Assembly (NCBI GenBank): GCA_020629895.1
Contig: JAHDCM010000125.1
Coordinates: forward strand, 1-9,092
Source: Bacteroidota bacterium
Lineage (GTDB): Bacteria; Bacteroidota; Bacteroidia; Chitinophagales; UBA2359
Length of the DNA: 9,092 nt
Reading direction: 5' to 3'
Both the position numbers and the translations under genes were made by a program. Positions 1-8,100 of the stretch are shown here, in pieces; position 1 is the first letter of the stretch, and every line of letters begins with the position of its first letter. Under the pieces are notes generated by a model, which ran no database searches, was not told the origin of the DNA, and saw only the letters and a program-made list of their open reading frames with translations.

Positions 1-137
1 AAGGAAGACACTGCTAGGACTTTAGCCGAACACTTTTTCTACGAGGCAACTACAAGCGGATAGCCCGACCTTTTTTCGCCTCGTGCCTGTCAATGCATCT
101 ACGCATTGACGGGCGAGGCGAAAAAAGGACACGCCCA
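1..137 (-). repeat. Intergenic hairpin repeat element, copy A (cut by window edge)
   Basis: Read on the minus strand, this begins six bases after the stop of the beta-helix gene. It shows TGGGCGTGTCC, then a long hairpin, then GGTCGGGCTATCCGCT, and then a less structured tail running off the window. On plus coordinates the arms are about 69-96 and 103-128. The pairing comprises CC/GG, a run of six T with six A, CGCCTCG with CGAGGCG, a small internal loop at 84-88/111-113, and GTCAATGC with GCATTGAC, closed by a six-base loop at 97-102. The flanks and apex match the element at 8861-8956, but the stem sequence is unrelated. No U-run follows the stem, so it is not a textbook intrinsic terminator, although it may cap or stabilise the mRNA 3' end. 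I recall similar GGGCGT...GTCGGGCT repeats from Bacteroidota intergenic regions. Their function is unknown to me. Confidence 0.75.
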
Positions 138-142
138 ACTAC

Positions 143-1702
143 TTAGTCTTCACAAATATTGGTTGTATTATTATTAAATGACAAACTACTACGACTCATG
201 GTGGCGTTATTACCTATAAAGATGCCACATTCTTGGCTATTAGAAAAAGAAGCGTTGTTGACGGTTACACTTCCTCCATTATGCACTCCTAATAAGGCAC
301 CGTCATCACAGCAAAAGACATATCCTCCTCCTCCATCGCTAAAATTGGCAAAGTCGATGGTGTTGCTGGAACGGTTGGATGAGTAGTAGACACCTTTCCA
401 GTAGCCAGGTACGGAATCGGCTCCTCGTATGATGACGGGATTAGATGCGGTACCTCCAATTTTTAGAGTTCCATCTTCTTGCACGCCGATACCTCCATCT
501 TCTTGAAATACAATTTCTGCTCCTTCATTTACAAATACATCTCCTTCGATGTATAAATTTTCACCATCAATTTTGTAGGGGATGCTTGATTTTCTCCATG
601 TTTGATTCGTAGTAATAGTACGGGCAGAAGTACGAATAAAATTATCATCATTTCCGACGTATTCGGTTAGCGTACCATCTAATCGTCCGAGTAATTCGGG
701 ATTGACATATAATGGGGCTTCTTTATTATCTCTAAAACTATTTCCTTCGAAATGGTCTATATATACATCGGCATTGGTGGCTAATAATCCGAAGCCTGCT
801 GAGTTGGTAACTGACGAATTGGTGAGGCTTACCCGTCCGTCGAATACGGTAATATTGGCAGGATCAGAGCAACAATATACATATCCTGAACCACCATCGC
901 TGATTTCTGCAAAGTTAATCACGTTTTTGGTGCTATTACTTTTGAAGGCGATTCCTTTCCACCAACCTGCTACTGCTTCTTCTCCTCTAATACGTACAGG
1001 AGATGCTGCAGTCCCTGAAACTTTAAAAGAACCATTTTCATTAATGGCTAGGGAGCCACCTTCTTGGAAAGTTAAATCGACCCCGTCTGCTAGTTCGAGA
1101 TCAACATCGACTCCAATACTACTTCCATCAACTTGATAAGGAATTTCGTTGGCCGTCCAGATTTGGCTCTCGGTAAGTCGTTTGGCGTCAATACGAATAA
1201 CGTTGTGTACATTATCACTATACGAAGACCCCATCCCATCGAGCATGGCTACGTTATTTGGATTCATATAGATAGCTGCTCCTTTGTGATTGTTAATTGC
1301 GTTTCCTTCATACAGTGCTAACACTGCGTCGTCATTCATAAATAAACCATGTCCTTCCCCATTGTTGATGGTGGTATTCGTAATACTTAGTCTGCCATCT
1401 ACAATAGCAACACTAGATTCGTCGTAACAACAGAAAACATAGCCATGTCCAGCATCGGAAACGAGGACAAAATCTAGGATATTTTTGGAGCTATTGCTTT
1501 TAAACCATACTCCATCCCAATAACCTGCTACTCTTTCTTCTCCTCGAAAAACAATTGGGTTTGAAGCTGTTCCAATCGCTGTTAATGAGCCGTCTGTTTC
1601 GACGCCAATTCCTTTTCCTTCTTCAAAAGCGATAACGGTTCCTGCCTCGATGGTGATGTCTGAGTCGATGCGGTAATCGCAGGTAATCAGATAATCGACA
1701 GC
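143..1702 (-). repeat. Three tandem protein-coding repeat units of about 560 bp
   Basis: Within the beta-helix gene the units run roughly 1702-1145, 1144-584 and 583-143 on the minus strand. Anchors are the IPY.(V/I)DG motif at residues 256 and 443 (187 apart) and the CC pairs at 160, 346 and 533 (186 and 187 apart). The third unit is about 40 residues shorter because it lacks the closing I.TNQTW...IPY part. The units are clearly diverged in DNA and in protein, so this is an old internal duplication rather than a recent tandem repeat. Confidence 0.85.
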
Positions 1703-1909
1703 AGCGGAAGAATTTTCGAAGGTAGTAATATCTTTGAGTGCAGAACAATCAAGTGTAATGGTTCCAGCACTAATATCACCACCTCCATCTCCCCCATCAA
1801 CAGGATCGTCGGTTTCACAAGCGGAAAATGGCACTATGCATACTAATAAAGTCGAAATGAGCCATTTAATGTTTTTATTCCATTGTACAAAAGATAATGC
1901 TTTTTGCAT
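143..1909 (-). CDS. Three-unit right-handed beta-helix surface lipoprotein
   Basis: The 588-residue product starts with a lipoprotein signal: a basic/hydrophobic stretch to about residue 27 and a lipobox FSAC with Cys31. Mature Cys31 is followed by ETDDPVDGG and a Gly/Asp linker. The rest is three homologous units, about residues 70-255, 256-442 and 443-588. Each carries motifs typical of Bacteroidota parallel beta-helix proteins: GTASNP or GTAASP, RG(E/A)..V.G(Y/W)W.G, SSKN-like, SDGG-like and GYVFCC. Vicinal cysteines recur at 160-161, 346-347 and 533-534. No catalytic motif is recognisable, so a structural, adhesive or glycan-binding role is inference. No C-terminal type IX sorting domain is visible; the chain ends inside the third unit. 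An upstream in-frame ATG at 2044 would add 45 residues, but it lies beyond the terminator hairpin at 2001-2036 and would bury the signal peptide, so 1909 is preferred. No Shine-Dalgarno sequence is seen. The hairpin repeat at 1-137 follows the stop. Confidence 0.85.
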   Translation of the reverse strand: MQKALSFVQWNKNIKWLISTLLVCIVPFSACETDDPVDGGDGGGDISAGTITLDCSALKDITTFENSSAAVDYLITCDYRIDSDITIEAGTVIAFEEGKGIGVETDGSLTAIGTASNPIVFRGEERVAGYWDGVWFKSNSSKNILDFVLVSDAGHGYVFCCYDESSVAIVDGRLSITNTTINNGEGHGLFMNDDAVLALYEGNAINNHKGAAIYMNPNNVAMLDGMGSSYSDNVHNVIRIDAKRLTESQIWTANEIPYQVDGSSIGVDVDLELADGVDLTFQEGGSLAINENGSFKVSGTAASPVRIRGEEAVAGWWKGIAFKSNSTKNVINFAEISDGGSGYVYCCSDPANITVFDGRVSLTNSSVTNSAGFGLLATNADVYIDHFEGNSFRDNKEAPLYVNPELLGRLDGTLTEYVGNDDNFIRTSARTITTNQTWRKSSIPYKIDGENLYIEGDVFVNEGAEIVFQEDGGIGVQEDGTLKIGGTASNPVIIRGADSVPGYWKGVYYSSNRSSNTIDFANFSDGGGGYVFCCDDGALLGVHNGGSVTVNNASFSNSQECGIFIGNNATMSRSSLSFNNNTTNICED

Positions 1910-2000
1910 AATTAGGTTATGTATTTTGTTAGTAAAAAAAGTGAATGCCGACAAGGTGTTATTGTGGTGGGTAAGATAATTTATTCTTGACATATAAACA

Positions 2001-2036
2001 AGCAAAAGCCTTGTACAGCATTGTGTACAAGGCTTT
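2001..2036 (-). terminator. Intrinsic terminator of the small lipoprotein gene
   Basis: A perfect 12-bp stem pairs AAAGCCTTGTAC (2005-2016) with GTACAAGGCTTT (2025-2036) around an eight-base loop. On the minus strand the 3' arm runs into GGCTTTTGCTTGTTTAT, which is U-rich. It lies about 42 bases after the stop of the 2079-2570 gene and about 95 bases before the start of the beta-helix gene. The two lipoprotein genes are therefore probably separate transcription units. On the plus strand the hairpin is followed only by CTGTTCATTTAATT, so minus-strand use is favoured. Confidence 0.75.
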
Positions 2037-2078
2037 CTGTTCATTTAATTTGCCTAATGAACATACTTTGACCAAATA

Positions 2079-2570
2079 TTACTGCCAATCAACATCAAAC
2101 TCACCATCTGTTACTTCACGTTCAGAATCATCTGTAAAACTTTTAGCTGTAAAAGAGAAACTACCTTTCACTCCTTCTCCATCTTTAAACTCATCAATAG
2201 TTACTACTCCACTACCTCCATCTACGATGGTTGCCCAAGCATTTCCAGCACCATCTACTACATAAGCAAAGACATCTTCATCCATATCAAAAGTACCTTC
2301 GCCTTTGTCATCTGGAAGGGTAATGTAAACCGTTAATTGTTTATCAGGATCCGATTCTTCAATGATATTGGTACCATAAATAGAGTATTCAGGATCAACA
2401 ATTGATTCTGTTGCGTAAGCTTCAAAACCAGTACGTTCAAAGGTATCTCCGTCAATTTTTGCTGAGAACATATCGCTACCTCCACCAACAGGGTCATCTT
2501 TTTTACAAGCAGTAGTGAGGAATAAGGTACATACGACTAAGGTGAATAAAAATTTAATTGTAGAATTCAT
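2079..2570 (-). CDS. Small lipoprotein, DUF6252-like
   Basis: This 163-residue protein has a clean lipoprotein signal: MNSTIKF, a hydrophobic core and lipobox TTAC with Cys22, followed by KKDDPVGGG. The mature part of about 141 residues opens with FSAKIDGDTF and ends with GSFSFTAKSF...VTDGEFDVDWQ. That closing pattern (FTA, then a VT.G.F.V strand) resembles small Bacteroidota lipoproteins grouped as DUF6252. I recognise the pattern from memory, and the assignment is moderate. The protein is acidic, rich in Asp and Gly, and probably all-beta. Lys-Asp-Asp after the lipid Cys resembles the lipoprotein export signal that sends lipoproteins to the cell surface in this phylum, so surface exposure is likely but inferred. 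No enzymatic residues are apparent. A strong terminator follows it. The upstream region is very AT-rich with no Shine-Dalgarno sequence. Confidence 0.85.
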   Translation of the reverse strand: MNSTIKFLFTLVVCTLFLTTACKKDDPVGGGSDMFSAKIDGDTFERTGFEAYATESIVDPEYSIYGTNIIEESDPDKQLTVYITLPDDKGEGTFDMDEDVFAYVVDGAGNAWATIVDGGSGVVTIDEFKDGEGVKGSFSFTAKSFTDDSEREVTDGEFDVDWQ

Positions 2571-2944
2571 AAAATAAATAGATTTAAATAAAAATGATTA
2601 ATAAATTAGGGATAATAAAAATTATTTTTAAAGTTAATTTCTAAAACTCAAGTAGTGTGCCAAAAAAGTAGAACAAATACACCATCAACCAAGCTACAAG
2701 GCATACCTATATTAGCATAAAGAAAAATATTATCTTTAATTAAGCATTACTAGTATTTGATATGGTTACTTGATATACAATAGTATCAGATAATGTTATA
2801 CAACATATCAGATTCTATTAATTGGAACACATTATTAGGTAGGGAATAATAAATAGTTTGTGGGGGGAAATATAGCTACTCGCATAAATTTACAACCTAT
2901 ATACGTAGCTTATTACAATAAGGTTCCAAAATAAACTATTTTTT
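2571..2944. other. AT-rich intergenic region without a gene
   Basis: This 374-bp gap lies between two minus-strand genes. It should hold the 3' untranslated region of the VWA gene and the promoter of the small lipoprotein gene. I see no credible open reading frame. Visible small structures are: TTGATAT twice (2757-2763, 2770-2776); TATCAGAT twice (2784-2791, 2806-2813) flanking a short inverted repeat ATGTT/AACAT (2793-2797/2802-2806); a G6 run near 2862; AGCTAC/GTAGCT (2874-2879/2905-2910); and AAATAGTTT/AAACTATTT (2851-2859/2933-2941). None is strong enough to name as an operator or terminator. Confidence 0.5.
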
Positions 2945-4975
2945 TTACAACTTTCTATATTCATAAATTTCTTTACGTTTACCTCTATCAATTTCAAGGG
3001 TTTCTCCATTTGAAATTCGTAAATCTTTCTTACCTGGACTATCCACTGGAAATCCAGAAATGTACATATCTTCATGTTGGGTTTTGGCAGACAGCAGGAT
3101 ATGACTGGATCGCTTTCCTGCTTTGAAGGTAACGCTCCCTACTTGGCTTGTTTCGGGAATGAAGGGAATAAGATAGCGACTAAAAAAACCTGTGGGAAGT
3201 GGATAACTTTTGGGACGGCCTTTTACAATGCTTATTTTGGTCAACATGACCTCACTACCACTGGCAAATCGGGGCTTTTTGAGTACACCGAAAATGTATA
3301 ATAATAATAATAAGGTTACGAGTAATACGATGATGCAGATACCGTATTGTTGCCAGAAGGAATCACGCGTAATGTTAATGGGAATCGTTATTTGGGCATC
3401 ATTAGCTACTTTAATATTGGGATTATTGGAAACAAGTCCTAGTTTTAGTTCATCTTTTCCGATGGAGGTAAAACATCGGCAAAAGAAGGGAGCAGGTTTG
3501 ACCTGCAAAGTACCATTTACCTCATTTGTTATGAGTCCTATTCGTGTATCATTTAGTTTTTGAATACTTAACTGTTCTAACTCTTCTGCTGTTGCAGGTC
3601 TAGGAGGTGCATCTCCTATTTTAATGAGGGGTTGGATGGTAATGGGTGCGACTTGATCGAGAGCTAATAAATTGGCTTCTATACTTGTTTGATCTGCTTT
3701 TAAGGAGGCATAAGGAACTGGACAATCTTCTTTTGTAATGGTAAAGATGTTACTTTTAAAGTTAAAATAATCTTTGTTTTTGGCACTTACAGAAAAGGAT
3801 ACTTTATTTTTCGTCATTGGGTAACGCACTGAGAATCGTCCTTCTTTATTAATTTTAAGTGGATACTTTTGCTTGGTGTCGTCATCCATATATTCCACTT
3901 TCGTGGTATAAAGGACTTCATTTTCTAGTGGGTTATTTTGCAGATCAAGTAGTTGAGCTTCTAGGTAGATGTATTTTGCAGTATCACAAATCACATAATT
4001 CCGTCCATTTTGGCTTTTAATCGGCCCAGCGATACTAGGAATTAGTTTAGCAGCTACATCGGGTAAAAATTTGAATTGTTGATTGGAGAGGACTTGATCA
4101 AAGGTAATGGATATTTTACCTTTTGGAATGACTTCTTCTCCTCTACTTGGCAATAGGTGGGTAATTTCTCCTGCAATTTTTAGATTGGCAGTATTTTTTT
4201 TTGCAGTAAATGGCCCTTTCAAAAAGAGGGCATTATTGGTAGCGTCTTTGGCTTTGGTTACTTGGGGGATATTTGCTGACTCTTCTTGCTCAATGATGAT
4301 GAGTCGTTTGAGTGGCACTTTGGTATCAATGGTTACGAGGCGTTCTTTGGTGGTTGCGGTAATACCTGAAGCAGGCATGGCCATCACTGTCGCTGCCATA
4401 TTTCCCATTTCCTCTATAATTTGCTCTCCTTTTCCCAGCGTTTGTAAGGCTTGTATTTTATGTTCGTTTTCTAATAAATTTTTGAGTGTATTTTTATCGG
4501 CATTGGCTAAAACATCTAAGTTGAGAAATTGTACTTCACTATCTGGCTGTTTAATAAATTGATTGAGGCGAGTGCTATTTTTACTGTTTTTCAGGTCATC
4601 CCATTCGCCATCAGTTAGTAATAACAACCATTTTTTTTCTTTCTTGCTTTTTTCTAATTGACTAATTGCTTTCTCTACGGCTGAAAAAGGGTTTCCTCCT
4701 CGACAGACAAACTGTTTAATAACCTGATCAATTTGGTTTTGTTTTTTATTTAGATCAAGTATAAAATGCTTTTGATTGGTCATCGTGACTACCGATAACT
4801 CATCTTCAGGATGTACAACGCCGACTAATGTTTGTAGTGCATAATTAACCGCATCACACTGTACCCCTTTCATACTACTAGAATTGTCATACACCACTAC
4901 TATGGAGCGATTTTGAGCCAGCATACTACTGGAGATAACTAGAAAAAGATAGATAAAAACGAATAAGGTTCGCAT
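2945..4975 (-). CDS. Membrane-anchored VWA-domain protein
   Basis: This 676-residue protein has a signal peptide (residues 1-20, ending SMLAQ). A von Willebrand factor A domain follows from about 23 to 190. Its metal-ion-dependent adhesion site (MIDAS) shows as D30-N-S32-S-S34 and the later T121-D122-G123. At the middle MIDAS position, where families usually have GGT, the sequence reads GGNPF (93-97), so the expected Thr is Asn95. A long beta-rich region of about 350 residues with no domain I recognise follows, containing C499-R-C501. One membrane helix spans about 545-565 and is followed by KKPR. The last 110 residues should therefore be cytoplasmic and are also unassigned. VWA domains usually bind protein partners through a metal ion; the partner is unknown. 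It is not a recognisable BatA or BatB, which are shorter. The gene is divergent from the sensor kinase across 184 bp. No clear terminator follows its stop. No Shine-Dalgarno sequence precedes the start. Confidence 0.85.
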   Translation of the reverse strand: MRTLFVFIYLFLVISSSMLAQNRSIVVVYDNSSSMKGVQCDAVNYALQTLVGVVHPEDELSVVTMTNQKHFILDLNKKQNQIDQVIKQFVCRGGNPFSAVEKAISQLEKSKKEKKWLLLLTDGEWDDLKNSKNSTRLNQFIKQPDSEVQFLNLDVLANADKNTLKNLLENEHKIQALQTLGKGEQIIEEMGNMAATVMAMPASGITATTKERLVTIDTKVPLKRLIIIEQEESANIPQVTKAKDATNNALFLKGPFTAKKNTANLKIAGEITHLLPSRGEEVIPKGKISITFDQVLSNQQFKFLPDVAAKLIPSIAGPIKSQNGRNYVICDTAKYIYLEAQLLDLQNNPLENEVLYTTKVEYMDDDTKQKYPLKINKEGRFSVRYPMTKNKVSFSVSAKNKDYFNFKSNIFTITKEDCPVPYASLKADQTSIEANLLALDQVAPITIQPLIKIGDAPPRPATAEELEQLSIQKLNDTRIGLITNEVNGTLQVKPAPFFCRCFTSIGKDELKLGLVSNNPNIKVANDAQITIPINITRDSFWQQYGICIIVLLVTLLLLLYIFGVLKKPRFASGSEVMLTKISIVKGRPKSYPLPTGFFSRYLIPFIPETSQVGSVTFKAGKRSSHILLSAKTQHEDMYISGFPVDSPGKKDLRISNGETLEIDRGKRKEIYEYRKL

Positions 4976-5031
4976 GGTTGGTAATCGTTGGCGTTTATGG
5001 ATTAAAATAGGAGCAAAAAATACAAAATTTA

Positions 5032-5039
5032 TAGGTTTG
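5032..5039 (+). promoter_or_regulatory. Possible Bacteroidota -7 box for the sensor kinase
   Basis: TAGGTTTG matches the Bacteroidota -7 consensus TAnnTTTG exactly, and it lies in the 184-bp divergent spacer (4976-5159). It would place transcription start near 5045, giving a leader of about 115 bases. No convincing TTG or TTTG -33 box sits at the right distance upstream; only ATTAAA is there. Chance occurrence in AT-rich DNA is therefore possible. On the minus strand of the same spacer, near-matches such as TATTTTTC could serve the VWA gene, but none is convincing. Confidence 0.3.
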
Positions 5040-5159
5040 ATTCTATGTTCTTTCTAAGAAAAATACTTTGGCATAATTTTAATAATAATAACATCGAATG
5101 TTTTCCATTTCTCATATCCTTTCCTCACCCTACCTAAATAAAAAATCAAAATCATATCT

Positions 5160-8100
5160 ATGTTATTGATGTACCACTACATTCATAACAAACAACTATC
5201 TTTTGGACTCATTAAGTTCATTCTGTTATTTTTGTTTTCACAAATAACAGTAGCCTCCCCTACACCTATTCCACTTGAAGGCATTCCAATGCCCTTTCCG
5301 AAGGTTGAAAAAAAGGCCATTTTACCACTTGATTATACGCCTACACTTATTTCTAATATTAAGCAACTAGATGTAGATGATGGCTTATCTTCCTCTTATG
5401 TGTTTGATATGGCAGAAGACTCATTGGGTAACATTTGGATTGCTACCCAAACGGGAGGCTTAGATTGTTATGATGGTGCTAGTATTATCAATTACCAGTT
5501 TCAAGATGGGAATAATGCCATTACGAATTTAATTTTTGATCGAAATGGACATCTGTGGTTCCAAAAACAAAGAAATGGGCTTTGCCGTTTTGATGGCCAT
5601 CAATTTGTTTATTTCCCACTCATCAACGAACAAAGTAACTACCCTTTTACTTCTACCCAACAAGATGAGGCAGGAAATTTATGGTTCAATAGCCATATAA
5701 CAGGTAGTATTCATATTAATATTGCCGAGCAAACGTATCATATTATCAACCAAAAAAAGGGACTGTTAACTAATAATGTACATCAAACCATTATTACACC
5801 TGATGGCAGGACATTGATTTGTACTTCCAAAGGCGTACAAGAATATCAAAAAAATGGAGAACTAGGCCCCAATCTGCTTGATTTACCAGCATTAAAAGAG
5901 GTTCAAATTATTCAAACCCAAATTGACCAAGTCGGTGATTACTGGCTAATTGGTAAAGGAAAGTTGTTTCATTATAATGGTGATGAGATCGTCTCTTATA
6001 CCTATAAGCCTTACCATAACTTTACTAAATTGTTTATCGACTCTTATAATAACATTTATTTAAGTATCAATAATCGTTATCTAGTCACATTCAAAGATGG
6101 TGAGTTTCAACAATTAGCAAATAGAGCGATCTTGAAAGACATGCAAGTAATTTCTTTTTTTGAAGATAGCTTTCACAACCTATGGTTAGGTAGTTATGGA
6201 CAAGGAATATTGAAACTTGATCACCAACTTTTTAGCCATTATAGCAATCAAGAAGGTATTCTAGGAGCCGAAGAACCTCGTCCCAAAATGATTGGTGACT
6301 CCTTGATCATTATTGCTGCTGATAATACCCTCAACTTTTACCACGAAGCTAGTAACTGTTTTCAGCCACAAGTAAAATTCAAATCATCTAGTGTACAAAT
6401 TATAGACCTGTTTAAAGACTCTAAAAATACGATTTGGTATGGTACCAGAAATTCGGGATTAATAAAAGAAGATGGTGAAACAATCACTCACTTTTCACAA
6501 AAAAAAGAAAAACGAAGCACTTACGCCAATTATATTACCGAAGCTCCTGACGGAACGATCTGGCATTCTAATGGGTTTTCGGGAATTACTAAAATAGTAG
6601 ATGATCAACTCATTCATTTAAATGAAAATGATGGTATTTTAGAGGACTTTTACACCTATATTTTTTTCGATAAAAAAGGACAACAATGGCTAGGAAGCTA
6701 TAATAATGGCTTAATCAAATTCGAAAACGGAACCTCTCATTTTATCTCCTTAAATTTCCTACAAAAACCACATCAAATCAGTTCTATTATCGAAGATGAT
6801 GCAGGCAACTTATGGATAGGTAGCAACTTGGGTTTATTATTATATCACAATAACCATGTACAACTTTTTACTGAAAAAGATGGACTGCCTCATAACTCTA
6901 TCTTAAATGTTTTTATTGATAAGCGACAACAACTTTGGGTAGGAACCGAAAAAGGAATTGCTAAAGTATTTTTTAATCCTGAAACTCAGGATATAAAATT
7001 TAGTAGCTATGGTATCGAAGAAGGCTTTAGAGGCAACGACTGTGCATCCAATGCAGTAGTAGAAGATAAGGAAGGAAATATTTGGTGGGGAACAGGAAAA
7101 ATGCTCACCAAATACAATCCCAATAACGATTTTATTCAACATCACAATCCCCGCATACAACTCACCGATATAGAGTTATTTTTCGAACAGGTAGATTGGA
7201 AAGCGATTCATCAAACACAAGACAGCACCAATATCAAGTTGTCCAGCATTAGCCCCTGGCACTTTCTACCTAACGATTTGCAACTCCCCCACAAACAAAA
7301 CCACCTTAGTTTCGATTTCATTGCAACCGATTGGGCAGCCCCACAAAAATTAAAATACCAATTTCGACTAAAAGGATTAGATGAAAATTGGAGTCCCCTT
7401 ACCAAAGAATCAAAAGCCGTTTACGCCAACATTCCACCAGGAATTTATACTTTTCAAGCCAAGGCCATCAACGACTCCAATTTGCAAAGTAAAACCCTCA
7501 CCTACTCCTTTAAAATTCATCCTCCCTTCTGGCAAACAATTTGGTTTCGCGCACTTGTGCTATTAAGCTTTCTCGCAAGTATGATTACCCTAATTCGATG
7601 GCGTACTCATGCACTCAAAAAAAGGCAAAAAGAACTAGAAGAAATGGTCTTACTGAGAACACAAGAAGTAGAACAATCCTACAACGAAGTGATAAAACTT
7701 AATGCCGAAATTTTCGCCCAAAAACAAGATATAGAACAACAACAACAGCAAATTCAACTAATTATTAATAATGTACCTGCTGGTATTGCTTATGTAGATA
7801 AAGAACAACGAATCATTTTTGCCAATAAAACACTTATTGATTGGTTTTTTCAGACCGACAAACACAATTTTGTCAATAAACACGTATCAGAGGTACTACA
7901 TAAGGAACTATATCAAGGAGAAATAGACCGAATTGAACAAGCACTTGAAGGCACCCTCATTACCTTCGAAAGAACCATCAACGAAGGAAGAACTTTCTTC
8001 CGCGGCACTTACATTCCAAACTTTGATAAATTCAAACAGGCAACTGGTTTTTTCGTGCTACTAGAAAACATATCCGAACTAAAACACACACAAGAACAAC

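Noticed and set aside
69..128. Classical intrinsic terminator for the beta-helix gene
   Set aside because: On the minus strand the stem is followed by GGTCGGGCT rather than a U-run, and the A/T runs lie inside the stem. It is better described as a repeat-element hairpin, though it may still affect 3' ends.
702..1136. Plus-strand reading frame of 144 codons opposite the beta-helix gene
   Set aside because: It is antisense to a clear repeat-structured protein, has low-complexity Pro/Ser composition and shows no recognisable motif.
1910..2000. Promoter for the beta-helix gene (TTG, about 20 bases, then TATCTTAC on the minus strand)
   Set aside because: The spacing is plausible, but the -7 box matches the consensus poorly, so it is not listed as a feature.
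1910..2044. N-terminal extension of the beta-helix protein to an ATG at 2044 (633 residues)
   Set aside because: It would read through the terminator hairpin at 2001-2036 and place 45 residues before an obvious lipoprotein signal; the start at 1909 gives a normal signal peptide.
2851..2941. AAATAGTTT/AAACTATTT inverted repeat as a terminator after the VWA gene
   Set aside because: The arms are short and A/T only and the loop is over 70 bases, so a stable terminator is unlikely.
3210..4562. Plus-strand reading frames (3210-3563, 4107-4562) opposite the VWA gene
   Set aside because: They are antisense shadows; the minus-strand frame has a signal peptide, MIDAS motifs and a membrane helix.
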